A stretch of DNA of 64,000 bases from Planctomycetota bacterium (lineage in GTDB: Bacteria > Planctomycetota > Brocadiia > Brocadiales > Brocadiaceae). Where the stretch lies: positions 1-64,000 of the forward strand of contig VGXV01000001.1 in NCBI GenBank assembly GCA_016873165.1. The letters are read 5' to 3'. The notes under the pieces are model-generated. The model did no database searches, had not been told where the DNA came from, and saw only the letters and a list, made by a program, of their open reading frames with translations. Position 1 is the stretch's first letter; the number at the start of each line of letters is the position of its first letter. The translations under genes were made by a program, and so were the position numbers. Positions 1 to 8,831 of this stretch are shown here, one piece after another.

Positions 1-174
1 CCCTTTTGAGACCAAACTGGATTGGTTTTGCCTGGTTTTGGCTTTATTTCCGTTCCGCTTTGGACCGATATAGGTTCTTCTTTGACGAGGTTGTTTTTTT
101 GCTTTGTCCCAGTAACTCTCAACCTTGTAGAGGTATATCTTGCCCTTTATTTTCTGTTCTATTATATAGGCCAT
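1..174 (-). CDS. IS1634-type transposase, 5' end only
   Basis: An open frame of 58 codons starts at an ATG at 174 and runs off the left edge. The peptide begins MAYIIEQKIKGKIYLYKVES and continues with a basic stretch (QPRQRRTYIGPK). From memory this is how transposases of the IS1634 group begin: an N-terminal segment restating an 'identical/similar protein, tyrosine-rich' opening before the DDE core, which would lie outside the window. I cannot tell whether the full gene is intact or where the insertion sequence ends. An AT-rich stretch without a gene separates it from nfi. Confidence 0.6.
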   Translation of the reverse strand, partial: MAYIIEQKIKGKIYLYKVESYWDKAKKQPRQRRTYIGPKRNGNKAKTRQNQSSLVSKG

Positions 175-279
175 AGTAATAGCTAGTTATTAATTAACAA
201 ATGGCCTTAATATACAGAGAATACAACGAAATTGCAAGGTTTTATTGCATAGTTACTAACTTTTTCTCCAATTTAGGTA

Positions 280-978
280 CTATATAGTTCGGGTATTTTT
301 TAGATTTTGCATTCGTAATGTATTTACCAGTAAATGAGCTTGCCGTACCGGTTCAGGGATACGATATCCTCTGCATATTTTTAAAATGAATTGAATAGCA
401 AAAGAAAGGTCTGTCTTATGTCCGACAGAAACAAACACAGGATTTGTATTTAATTTTGTTCTCAAGGCGACTCCTACAGTTTTATCATTGTAAATGAGAC
501 GGGAATTAGCCCCTACATTGTTTTCAACTTCAGAATATTCACCTACAAGGCAGCTTTTGGCACATCCGATAGCAGGTTTGTCCAGAATAACTCCTATATG
601 CGATGCAATGCCAAAAAAGCGGGGATGAGCAATCCCCTGGCCATCAAAAACAATTATGTCAGGCTCTGTTTTCAATTTTTTAAATGATTTGAGCAAGACA
701 GGCGCTTCTCTAAAAGACAAAAGGCCAGGTATGTAAGGAAACCTAGCCTTTTCAATTGCTGTCGCTTCTTCAATCTTTTCAAGTTTTTTATTAATCGCAA
801 AGACAATTACCGCTGCAAATACACGATCGCTGTGCTTATCGTATGAAACATCAGCTCCTGCTACCGTACATATTTTGCCATGGTCTTTTCTTATTATTAC
901 TGATTTACTTAATTCTTGCTGAATCTGAACGGCTTTTTTGTAATTTTTTGTCCATGAATGTATTCTTTTTATATGCAT
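280..978 (-). CDS. nfi: Endonuclease V (deoxyinosine 3' endonuclease)
   Basis: Endonuclease V cleaves DNA (and in some organisms RNA) one base 3' of deoxyinosine, starting repair of deaminated adenine. At 232 residues the protein is of normal family length. The family motifs are in order: VAGADVSYD with the catalytic Asp near residue 43, then PYIPGLLSFREAPVLL, DGQGIAHPRFFGIASHIGV and a late GYRIPEPVRQAH. The gene stands alone, separated from scpB by a stretch of palindromes, so it is probably transcribed by itself. The anammox-type habitat, rich in nitrite, would make deamination repair useful; that link is inference. Confidence 0.92.
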   Translation of the reverse strand: MHIKRIHSWTKNYKKAVQIQQELSKSVIIRKDHGKICTVAGADVSYDKHSDRVFAAVIVFAINKKLEKIEEATAIEKARFPYIPGLLSFREAPVLLKSFKKLKTEPDIIVFDGQGIAHPRFFGIASHIGVILDKPAIGCAKSCLVGEYSEVENNVGANSRLIYNDKTVGVALRTKLNTNPVFVSVGHKTDLSFAIQFILKICRGYRIPEPVRQAHLLVNTLRMQNLKNTRTI

Positions 979-1014
979 TCAAAGAATTTCCGTAACTATT
1001 CAGCGTAATTTATC

Positions 1015-1245
1015 AAACTATCTTGGGCGCAGAGCGCGACTCGTTCCCAAACTCCAGTTTGGAAACGCAACTGCACTGGAAACTCTGTTTCCCGTGAGGG
1101 TTTGACTTAACAAATTATTTAAATTACAAACTATTTGAATCAGGTAATTTTATTTCCTATCTGTCAATATACCGGCGAGAAACCGGAGTTTCTCGAACAA
1201 GTACATTCCCAAACTGGAGTTTGGGAACGAGCCGTGTAAAGAAAA
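1015..1245. repeat. Cluster of short palindromes between scpB and nfi
   Basis: This gene-free stretch holds several self-complementary units: TTCCCAAACTCCAGTTTGGAAA near 1048, GAGAAACCGGAGTTTCTC near 1178, and GTTCCCAAACTGGAGTTTGG with its complement near 1207. They are variants of one CAAACT(C/G)AGTTTG core and look like REP-type extragenic palindromes. They lie between two minus-strand genes and may fold in the mRNA. No open frame of note is present. Confidence 0.5.
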
Positions 1246-1277
1246 TAACAAACATTCGAAAAATGTTTTAAACGATT

Positions 1278-1805
1278 TTACGGAGCTTCCAATTCCTCAG
1301 CCTTTGGCAGATCCTTGATGTTTTTTAAGCCAAAATGTTCAAGAAATTGCTTTGTAGTGCCATACAACAAGGGATGGCCAAGGGATTCGTCTCTTCCTAC
1401 CACTTTGACAAGGTTTTTTTCCATCAATAGTCTGATTATTTGGCCGGATTGAACTCCGCGAATAGATTCAACATCTGCGCGTAATACGGGTTGTTTATAT
1501 GCGATGATTGCAAGCGTTTCCAGAGAAGCCTGCGAAAGCTTTGTTTCTGATGTTTTTTTGCGTAATTTGGATATCCATTCGTGGTATTCAGGCCGTGTAT
1601 ATATCTGGAAGCCGCCGGCAATTTCTTCAATCTGGAAAGACCTCGCCTGTTGATCATAATCATTTTGCAGCAAGGTGATGGCGTCTTTTATGAGATTTGC
1701 GTCTGTATCATCGACTATCGTGCATATTTTTTTAACAGAGAGAGGTTCGTCTGCAGTAAACAACAACGCTTCAACAATAGATTTTATTTCCTCAACGGTT
1801 TTCAT
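1278..1805 (-). CDS. scpB: Segregation and condensation protein B
   Basis: ScpB is the winged-helix partner of the SMC-ScpA condensin that compacts and segregates the chromosome. The 175-residue protein shows the two winged-helix domains: the opening VEEIKSIVEALLFTADEPLS, and the conserved second domain with LETLAIIAYKQPVLRADVES followed by IRGVQSGQIIRLLMEKNLVK and GHPLLYGTTKQFLEHFGLK. It sits 37 bp downstream of rnfG on the same strand and is probably the last gene of the rnf transcript. No scpA is visible in the window. Confidence 0.93.
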   Translation of the reverse strand: MKTVEEIKSIVEALLFTADEPLSVKKICTIVDDTDANLIKDAITLLQNDYDQQARSFQIEEIAGGFQIYTRPEYHEWISKLRKKTSETKLSQASLETLAIIAYKQPVLRADVESIRGVQSGQIIRLLMEKNLVKVVGRDESLGHPLLYGTTKQFLEHFGLKNIKDLPKAEELEAP

Positions 1806-1842
1806 AGCGAAATGAATATCGTCTCAATTTCTGCACACTGAA

Positions 1843-2574
1843 TCATTTAATTTGCCAGGTATGTTCCTGCAGTTGACTTTTCATTTTTTCAATTGCATTT
1901 TGCACCGCTTTTACTGCGGCATTTGTAGATATGGTTGCTCCCGTAATAGCCGTTATTTTTTCTTTATCTTCAACTTTGGAAACTACCAGTTGATAATATG
2001 ATTTATTCTTAAATTGTTCCTGAAAGCGCGGACGCAATTCCTCTGTCTTTCCATTCTTCGAATTATCACCTTCATTTTCCCGATTCAGCGTAAATTCAGG
2101 CAATTGTTTCTTTTCCCCATGTTTAACATCTGAAGATTTTCCAAAAACGCTCATTAAAACGCTCAACAATGTATCGGAACTTTCTATTTCGGTCATTTTT
2201 GTGCCAAGGCCGGGTGTCTCCATCTGATAAATGATATCGATTCCGAGAATTTTTTCAAGATGTGAATCAACCCCTACCATAACCTTTATTTTGCTGGAAT
2301 AACCCTGAGCCGCACCGCTTGAAGCATACCCGATCAATTCTCCTTTGCTATTTATGCCTTTATATATCTTGTCCAGTTCATTCGTGTCCGGCGGGGTAAT
2401 TTCTTCCGGTGTTTTATCAATGCCGGGAAGCACCGTATAAAGAGCTTTCGTGCGTATTTCCAACTCTTTTACCTTGATTTTTTCCTTCGTGACAAGATAC
2501 GTAGAGGAAACACCAACAGATGCCAAAAGAGAGACAATCGTAAGAATTATGGTATATTGCAACTTTTTTTTCAT
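1843..2574 (-). CDS. rnfG: Rnf complex subunit G (FMN-binding)
   Basis: RnfG carries a covalently bound FMN on the outer face of the membrane and relays electrons in the ferredoxin:NAD+ oxidoreductase (Rnf) ion pump. The protein has one N-terminal membrane anchor (about residues 7-28) and the FMN-binding domain. Near the C-terminus it has ITAITGATISTNAAVKAV, in which the Thr of the TGAT motif is the expected flavinylation site. A charged insert around residues 135-175 (GDNSKNGKTEELRPRFQEQF) sits before the domain end. The start lies 3 bp after the rnfD stop, so the two are translationally linked. Confidence 0.92.
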   Translation of the reverse strand: MKKKLQYTIILTIVSLLASVGVSSTYLVTKEKIKVKELEIRTKALYTVLPGIDKTPEEITPPDTNELDKIYKGINSKGELIGYASSGAAQGYSSKIKVMVGVDSHLEKILGIDIIYQMETPGLGTKMTEIESSDTLLSVLMSVFGKSSDVKHGEKKQLPEFTLNRENEGDNSKNGKTEELRPRFQEQFKNKSYYQLVVSKVEDKEKITAITGATISTNAAVKAVQNAIEKMKSQLQEHTWQIK

Positions 2575-2577
2575 AGT

Positions 2578-3609
2578 TTATTTTTTTAGCTTTGAGCCAT
2601 ACAAGCGTGGTTTTGTAAACCGGTCAATAAGGGGAGTCGCAGTGTTCATGATTAAAATGGAATAACATACGCCTTCCGGATACCCCGAGTAAAACCGAAT
2701 CAAAATAGTCAGTAATCCTGCCCCAACGGAAAAAATAATCATACCTTTCTTCGTCAACGGGGTAGTCACCATATCCGTTGCCATAAAAAAAGCGCCCAAA
2801 AAGAGACCTCCGGCAAATAAATGATAGAAAGGATTATTTGCCCAGGGAGTCATAGTGCGGGGAGGCAGAAAAATTGAAAAGATAAAAACGGTTGCAAGAT
2901 ACGTAACGGGCACATACCATTTAATACATTTCTTATAGATAAGATATAAACCTCCCGCAAGCAGTGCAATCACGGAAGTCTCTCCGATACAGCCGGGCAC
3001 ACTGCCAATCAATAACTGGTATAATGTGTATATCTCTGTCCCTGATTCCTTTGCAAGAGGGGTTGCTTTGGTTACCGCATCGAGGAGCAAACCATTTTCA
3101 CCGATTCTCGTGATATTTTTCATTACATTCATCGCTCCGGCATCAGTGAAAAAACGCCAATCGGAGTTTATAGCGACCGGATATGCCACTTGCAGAAAAG
3201 CGCGTGCAGCGAGCGCCGGATTCCATATATTATTCCCCAACCCGCCAAAAGCGTGTTTAACGATAGCGATTGCAAAAAAAGACCCCACCACGGGAACATA
3301 CCACACAACTCCCGGTGGCAGAGTATAGGCAAGTAAAATAGCGGTAACAAAAGCGCTGCCATCTTTTATCATTTCAAATGCAGGCTGCTTTTTTAAAATT
3401 GAAATAACTGCTTCCGTAAGAACCGCGGTTAAACAGCATAGTCCGATAACAAAAAGCGTATAATAGCCAAATATAAAAACAGCAGCAAATCCCGCCGGAA
3501 GTAGAGAGAGATTAACAGTCCACATAATGCGGGGTATACTATCACCGTCCCTTATATGAGGTGAAGCGCTGACAATTAAAGGTGTGCCGCTCTGAGTATT
3601 ATTTACCAT
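2578..3609 (-). CDS. rnfD: Rnf complex subunit D (membrane, FMN)
   Basis: RnfD is a polytopic membrane subunit of the Rnf ion-translocating oxidoreductase. The 343-residue protein has many hydrophobic segments and family stretches such as MIKDGSAFVTAILLAYTLPP, FGGLGNNIWNPALAARAFL and a late GVCYSILIMNTATPLIDRF. The segment LLLDAVTKATPLA resembles the site where RnfD/NqrB carry covalent FMN on Thr, with TKAT in place of the commoner S/TGAT. It lies between rnfC and rnfG in the usual C-D-G order. Confidence 0.92.
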   Translation of the reverse strand: MVNNTQSGTPLIVSASPHIRDGDSIPRIMWTVNLSLLPAGFAAVFIFGYYTLFVIGLCCLTAVLTEAVISILKKQPAFEMIKDGSAFVTAILLAYTLPPGVVWYVPVVGSFFAIAIVKHAFGGLGNNIWNPALAARAFLQVAYPVAINSDWRFFTDAGAMNVMKNITRIGENGLLLDAVTKATPLAKESGTEIYTLYQLLIGSVPGCIGETSVIALLAGGLYLIYKKCIKWYVPVTYLATVFIFSIFLPPRTMTPWANNPFYHLFAGGLFLGAFFMATDMVTTPLTKKGMIIFSVGAGLLTILIRFYSGYPEGVCYSILIMNTATPLIDRFTKPRLYGSKLKK

Positions 3610-3656
3610 GGTTTTTGCTTATTATGAATCATTTTTATTTTAAAAATAAAACGAGA

Positions 3657-4997
3657 CTATTTCTTTGTTTTTTGCTTTGCGATAAGGGCTTTTGCAAATT
3701 TAATATGGTGCACGATGGGTCGTTTTGCAGGACAAATATAACTGCAGCAACCACACTCTTTGCACTCAAGGACGTTATTTTCCAATGCAAGGGAAACATT
3801 CCTGGATTCACCGATAATACTTAACTCGCTGGGATTAAGCCCGTACGGACAACTACTCACACACCGGCCGCACCGTATACATGCGTGAGATGTATATTGC
3901 GGCTGGTTTTTAAGAGCAAGTATTCCGCCCGTCCCTTTTACCGTCACTGCATTATCAACATTTCCCTGTGCAATGCCCATCATAGGCCCGCCAAAAATGA
4001 TTTTATTGATATCGGCAGAAGGCTCTGCTATTTCCAATAGATCACGAACGGGAGTTCCAATGCGCACAAGCAGATTTTGAGGTTTATTTACCCCATTTCC
4101 CGTAACAGTGACAATTCTTTCGATCAAAGGACGGTTGAATTTCACCGCATTATAGATTGCTACCGCGGTTGCGACATTTATAACAACAACACCAACTTCC
4201 ATGGGAAGCTGAGTAGGTTTGAATTCACGATTTAATAATGCTTTAATAAGCTGGTGTTCCGCGCCCTGAGGGTATTTTACCTCAAGTAAGTCAATTTTTA
4301 TGGCATGATCATTTGCCAGGATATTTTTAAATGTAGTGTAAACGTCTTGTTTATTTGACTCAATGCCGATATGCGCTTTTTTGCACCCGATGCATTTCAT
4401 AACAAGCCGCAACCCCTGAAGAACTTCGTTTGTATTGCTGCGCATAACGTGATGATCACAGGTAAGGTATGGTTCGCATTCCGCCCCGTTCATCACTATG
4501 GTATCGATTATTTTATCTTTTGGGGGAGTCAATTTTACGTGAGTGGGAAATGTAGCGCCGCCAAGCCCTACAATACCCGCAGACAAAACTCTTTGTTTGA
4601 TTTCTTCAGGCGTGATATTCTCAATATCCTGTTCAACATTTAACGCTTCAGCCCATCCTTCATCACCGGAATTTTCAATAACTACTGCCTGAGATTTTAT
4701 TCCCGTTACAGGATGCGGATAGGGTGACACATCAACGACTTTACCACCAACAGAAGCATGTACATTAGAGGAAATGAACCCTTGTGCCTCTCCGATAATC
4801 TGTCCAATTTTTACCACGTCTCCTTTGTTTACTATTGGTTTTGCCGGAGCGCCAATGTGCTGGTTCATAAGCAAATATACTTTTTTGGGAATCGGGGCAA
4901 TTACTTCTTTCATCCCGGAAGTAAGTATTTTCCCGTCATCTTTGGGATGAATTCCTCCTAAAAAAGAATTAAACTTCGATTTCATTGATGCGTACAT
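3657..4997 (-). CDS. rnfC: Rnf complex subunit C (NADH/flavin, two 4Fe-4S)
   Basis: RnfC is the cytoplasmic peripheral subunit that binds NADH and FMN and passes electrons to the membrane part. The 446-residue protein shows MNGAECEPYLTCDHHVM of the NuoF-like fold, EVGVVVINVATAVAIYNAV, and two ferredoxin clusters near the C-terminus: CIRCGRCVSSCPYGLNP and CKECGCCSYICPAKRP. It begins at an ATG at 4997; a second in-frame ATG four codons later is also possible. It heads a rnfC-rnfD-rnfG-scpB run and is preceded by about 290 bp without a gene that must carry the promoter. Confidence 0.93.
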   Translation of the reverse strand: MYASMKSKFNSFLGGIHPKDDGKILTSGMKEVIAPIPKKVYLLMNQHIGAPAKPIVNKGDVVKIGQIIGEAQGFISSNVHASVGGKVVDVSPYPHPVTGIKSQAVVIENSGDEGWAEALNVEQDIENITPEEIKQRVLSAGIVGLGGATFPTHVKLTPPKDKIIDTIVMNGAECEPYLTCDHHVMRSNTNEVLQGLRLVMKCIGCKKAHIGIESNKQDVYTTFKNILANDHAIKIDLLEVKYPQGAEHQLIKALLNREFKPTQLPMEVGVVVINVATAVAIYNAVKFNRPLIERIVTVTGNGVNKPQNLLVRIGTPVRDLLEIAEPSADINKIIFGGPMMGIAQGNVDNAVTVKGTGGILALKNQPQYTSHACIRCGRCVSSCPYGLNPSELSIIGESRNVSLALENNVLECKECGCCSYICPAKRPIVHHIKFAKALIAKQKTKK

Positions 4998-5286
4998 TCC
5001 ACATTTCTTGTCTAATATTATTTCGGTATAATAAAAAACTACTCTACTTTAACTTCCAATTCTGCAAAATCAAATGAGAAAATGCAAAAAATGAAATTGT
5101 CCATATTCAGATAGAATGGCCCAAAAATGTGAATAAACTTCACTTTTGTTCAATAGCACATGGGGGCGTGAGATACCAACAGGAAAACGACTATATAGGG
5201 GATTCTCATTTATTTTATAATAAGAAAATTGCGACCTCTCGATAAATGGATAGAGAGAAATGTAAACAAATAACGAATGCTATTAT
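4998..5286. other. Gene-free stretch upstream of rnfC
   Basis: About 290 bp of AT-rich sequence between the rnfC start and the stop of the upstream chaperone gene, both on the minus strand. I see no open frame with a ribosome-binding site. A short inverted repeat, GTGAATAAACTTCAC, lies near 5128. The stretch probably holds the rnfC promoter, but no convincing -35/-10 pair stood out. Confidence 0.3.
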
Positions 5287-6255
5287 TTAATCCAGATTTA
5301 TATTTTTTGTAATGGAAGCGTTTTCTATAAGGCTAATAAGCCATGGCCTTAATCTTTCTCTATATTTCTTCTCTCGCACTAATTTATCCAAATCTTCTTT
5401 AACACTGTTAAAATCCTTACCATTTCCGGCTTTTTTTTCTATTATTTTAATTATGTGATAACCGTAATCGGTACTTATAATATCGCTTAGTTCTCCAGGT
5501 TTCAAATGTGCCACTGATTTGCCTATGTCATCCTGCGGACTAAATGGCAGCATCTTTCCGTCTCTTGACGCTGAAGCCCGGTCAATCGACTGGGTCTTTG
5601 CAATTTTGGCAAAATCAGCCCCCAAACGCAGTTTTTCAAGGACTTCTTCCGCCTCTCTTTTCGTTTTTAAAACAACTTGCTGAGCCTCGATTTTTTCTCC
5701 GTAAACACTATTATACGCCTCGTGCAAATCTTCTTCCGATACGGTGATTGATTTCAATACCACCTTTTCAGCCCGTAATTCAATCTCTGCCTGTTTTTGT
5801 TTTCTTAATTTCTTTGCTACTTTATCCCTGAATTCCTTTAAACTTGCGCCAATTTTTTCCAGTTCTTTTTCAAGATCACTTTCTTTTTCTATTTTGTATG
5901 ATTGCATTAACGCGTTTACTTCCCGCTGAACCAGAGTATTTAACCTGTTTTCAACCTCTTCGCTGGTAATGGAAATACCGTGCTTTCTTGCCTCCTGGTT
6001 AATGAGGGTTCTTCTGATAAGAACGTCAAGCGCATCGTTTCCGTATGTGCTTAATAATATTTCATACAATTCATTGTTGGTAATCTTTTGCCCGTTAACA
6101 ATAGCAACAACATCCTTGTCTTCATTTTTTGATTCTTTGCTTATCAGCACAATATCGCTTTCAGGATCGGCTTTTGCATACACGTAATGGTTTACAACAA
6201 AACTACCGGAAAAAAACACTAACGTTACGAAGGAAAAGAGGTATTTTGTATTCAT
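5287..6255 (-). CDS. Periplasmic peptidyl-prolyl isomerase, SurA/PrsA type
   Basis: A 322-residue exported parvulin-type foldase. The N-terminus (MNTKYLFSFVTLVFFSGSFV, then HYVYA) is a signal peptide. Residues 45-170 form a SurA-N-like helical chaperone domain (VAIVNGQKITNNELYEIL, RRTLINQEARKHGI). Residues about 185-280 are the rotamase domain (IEAQQVVLKTKREAEEVLEK, GADFAKIAKTQSID, GKMLPFSPQDDI, DYGYHIIKI). It probably helps fold envelope proteins. It is divergent from mobA, 110 bp away, so the two share a promoter region. Confidence 0.88.
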   Translation of the reverse strand: MNTKYLFSFVTLVFFSGSFVVNHYVYAKADPESDIVLISKESKNEDKDVVAIVNGQKITNNELYEILLSTYGNDALDVLIRRTLINQEARKHGISITSEEVENRLNTLVQREVNALMQSYKIEKESDLEKELEKIGASLKEFRDKVAKKLRKQKQAEIELRAEKVVLKSITVSEEDLHEAYNSVYGEKIEAQQVVLKTKREAEEVLEKLRLGADFAKIAKTQSIDRASASRDGKMLPFSPQDDIGKSVAHLKPGELSDIISTDYGYHIIKIIEKKAGNGKDFNSVKEDLDKLVREKKYRERLRPWLISLIENASITKNINLD

Positions 6256-6365
6256 AAATATTATTTTTTGCAGAATAAAAATTAATTACTTAAAATAGCA
6301 GATAAAATTGAGGTAGAATTATAACACAGTTAAAATTGACGTGTCAATGCTTTTAAATCGGCAAA

Positions 6366-6956
6366 ATGGAGATTTGTCAGGTGACTGCAATTATATTGGC
6401 GGGCGGGAAAAGCATCAGGATGGGAACGAATAAAGCGTTCCTTACATACAGGAACATTCCATTCATCGAAATTCAAATAGAAACATTAAAGCGCTTATTC
6501 CGTGATATTATTATTTCCGCAAATGATGCATCTTTCTATGAACATTTGAAACTGCCGATCGTACCGGATGTATTTCCCGGAAAAGGCCCTATCAGCGGTA
6601 TTTGTGCGGGATTGATGCATTCGAAACATTCATACGCATTTGTAATCGCCTGTGATATGCCATTTATCAACAAAGATGTAATAGTATACATGAAAGGACT
6701 TGTCAAAAGTGACGATTATGATGTAATTGTGCCGCATACCGTACGCGGACCGGAACCGCTTCATGCATTTTATTCAAAAAAATGCATTGCGACCATGCAG
6801 CAATGTCTTGAAGAAGGAAATTTGCGAATGACTGATTTCCTGAAAAAAGTAAATGTGCGCCACGTTAATGTTGAGGAACTTATGAAATCGGGCGCAGATA
6901 TAAAATCTTTTATTAATCTCAACACGTATCAGGAATATGAAAAGTATTGTTCGTAA
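6366..6956 (+). CDS. mobA: Molybdenum cofactor guanylyltransferase
   Basis: MobA attaches GMP to molybdopterin to make the bis-MGD cofactor used by formate dehydrogenases and nitrite/nitrate oxidoreductases. The 196-residue protein has the nucleotidyltransferase opening ILAGGKSIRMGTNKAFL, then PVIPDV-like LPIVPDVFPGKGPISGICAG and the metal-binding VIACDMPFI. The annotated ATG has no clear Shine-Dalgarno; a GTG five codons in (6381) is preceded by GGAG at good spacing and is a credible alternative. The gene runs 28 bp ahead of hutI and is probably cotranscribed with it. Confidence 0.9.
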   Translation: MEICQVTAIILAGGKSIRMGTNKAFLTYRNIPFIEIQIETLKRLFRDIIISANDASFYEHLKLPIVPDVFPGKGPISGICAGLMHSKHSYAFVIACDMPFINKDVIVYMKGLVKSDDYDVIVPHTVRGPEPLHAFYSKKCIATMQQCLEEGNLRMTDFLKKVNVRHVNVEELMKSGADIKSFINLNTYQEYEKYCS

Positions 6957-6984
6957 TTAAACTACATCATTTTCTAAAGAACAC

Positions 6985-8256
6985 ATGGAGAACAAACCGG
7001 ATATCATCATTTACCATATTGGCCAATTGCTTACCATTCGGGGAGCGACGCAAAAACCAAAAATTTCGGGGCAAATGGATGATTTGGGAATCATTGAGGA
7101 TGGCGCTGTCGCAATAAAAGATGGCAATTTCATCCATGTATCTACTACGGAAGAAATGAGAAATCGCTACGAATTCGGCATAACAAAGACATTAGACGCT
7201 TCAGGAAAGGTGGCATTGCCCGGGTTTATCGATTGCCATACCCATGCAATTTTCGGAGGAAATCGTACCGCTGAATTTGTTGAGCGTATAAAGGGAACCA
7301 CTTACCATGAGATTTTAAAAAAAGGCGGCGGGATACTAAATACCGTGAACAGTACCCGCAAATTAACCTCAGAAGAACTTACCATATTAACTAAAAACCA
7401 TCTTGATACTATGCTGCTGCACGGCACTACCACCGTTGAAATCAAAAGCGGATACGGACTCGACTTAATGAACGAAATAAAAATCCTTAAATCAATTCAA
7501 AAGCTTAAGAAGACGCATTGCATGGATATCGTTCCTACTTTTTTAGGCGCCCACACAATCCCTGTTGAGTATAAGTATGATCCCGATGTCTATGTTAACC
7601 TTGTTTGTAATATGCTGCCATTTGCCAGGGAATATGCGGTATTTTGCGATGTTTTCTGCGATGAAGGCGCATTCAACGCACAACAAACGGAAAAGGTTTT
7701 GCAAACTGCAAAAAACCTGGGTTTTCAATTAAAATTACATTCCAATGAATTCAAGAATATTGGAGGAGTACAAATTGCAGTAAAATACGACGCCGTATCG
7801 GTAGAACACCTCGACCACATTACTTCGCAGGAAATAGATACATTATCCGGCAGCGCCGTCGTTTGTGTATTGCTGCCTGGCGTACCGTTATTTCTTATGA
7901 ACAATACATATGCTCCGGCAAAAGAAATGCTCGATAACGGATTAGCCATTGCCTTGGCGACTGATTTTAACCCCGGAACATGTCCATGTCTTAATATGCA
8001 AATAATGATTACGCTGGCAAGTCTTACAATGTCGATGACTCCCTCTCAGTCTATTAACGCCGCAACAATAAACGCCGCACACGCCCTCTCTATGGCGCAC
8101 CTGATCGGAAGTATTGAGGAGGGAAAACAAGCGGATATGATTATTCTGGATATAGACGATTATCAGCAATTATCATATTATTTCGGCATAAATCACGTGC
8201 AAACCGTTATAAAAAAAGGCAAGCTTGTTGTTGATAATAAAATTCCTGTAAAATGA
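6985..8256 (+). CDS. hutI: Imidazolonepropionase
   Basis: HutI opens the ring of imidazolone-5-propionate to N-formimino-glutamate in histidine breakdown. The 423-residue protein has the metal-binding HTH of LPGFIDCHTHAIFGGNRTAEF, KSGYGLDLMNEIKIL, the ligand His of LKLHSNEFKNIGGV, and ALATDFNPGTCPCLNM with the catalytic Asp. It follows mobA closely. No hutH or hutU is near. A cyclodeaminase-like gene that could act on a formimino group carried by folate is present at 59195-59836, far away on the other strand. Confidence 0.92.
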   Translation: MENKPDIIIYHIGQLLTIRGATQKPKISGQMDDLGIIEDGAVAIKDGNFIHVSTTEEMRNRYEFGITKTLDASGKVALPGFIDCHTHAIFGGNRTAEFVERIKGTTYHEILKKGGGILNTVNSTRKLTSEELTILTKNHLDTMLLHGTTTVEIKSGYGLDLMNEIKILKSIQKLKKTHCMDIVPTFLGAHTIPVEYKYDPDVYVNLVCNMLPFAREYAVFCDVFCDEGAFNAQQTEKVLQTAKNLGFQLKLHSNEFKNIGGVQIAVKYDAVSVEHLDHITSQEIDTLSGSAVVCVLLPGVPLFLMNNTYAPAKEMLDNGLAIALATDFNPGTCPCLNMQIMITLASLTMSMTPSQSINAATINAAHALSMAHLIGSIEEGKQADMIILDIDDYQQLSYYFGINHVQTVIKKGKLVVDNKIPVK

Positions 8257-8348
8257 GAACATAACAAAATACATACTGCTGCTACTTTTATCACTTCTTA
8301 ATACTTTTCTGCCAAATGAAATCGGCGATACTTTGCCATCATGGTATA

Positions 8349-8777
8349 CTACGATGAATTTTTTGCCGCTGACTTGTTCCTTTTACCTAATCGTTGAATG
8401 ATATTTTTAAGTGATTCTTCAATAGACATTAACCCGTTCCGAACAACATCGGATTTCATATAATCGTTTGCCTCAAAATCAAATTCTATGCCATATCGAT
8501 ATTGTCCGTCCTGCACTCTCTTTGTATTTTTTACGACGCCGATTATATCCTCGATAATCTCCTGTTTTACATCATCAATCGTCAACATAATGCACAGCTT
8601 GTTTCCCAGATTAAATTTAAGATTGGTGACAAACGCTATTCCGTTCCGGCAGAAATCCATCCAGTTGACTATTTGCGGTTTTTGCACAAATCCTGAAAGT
8701 CCCGTACGTTTGACGACCACGCACAGATTTCCGTGTGAATATCGAACTGATTTGCGACGCATGTTCTGATTAACCAT
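8349..8777 (-). CDS. PilZ domain protein
   Basis: A 142-residue single-domain PilZ protein, a candidate receptor for cyclic di-GMP. The binding motifs are recognisable: the RxxxR element in NMRRKSVRYSH at the N-terminus and the D/NxSxxG element as NWMDFCRNGIAF (Cys in place of Ser) around residue 45. The C-terminal tail is basic (RLGKRNKSAAKNSS). It is a lone gene convergent with hutI. Its output target cannot be read from the context. Confidence 0.75.
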   Translation of the reverse strand: MVNQNMRRKSVRYSHGNLCVVVKRTGLSGFVQKPQIVNWMDFCRNGIAFVTNLKFNLGNKLCIMLTIDDVKQEIIEDIIGVVKNTKRVQDGQYRYGIEFDFEANDYMKSDVVRNGLMSIEESLKNIIQRLGKRNKSAAKNSS

Positions 8778-8831
8778 AGCTTAATTGTAGTATCTGATTT
8801 TTTAAATAATTATACGAAAACGGTTCATGAT

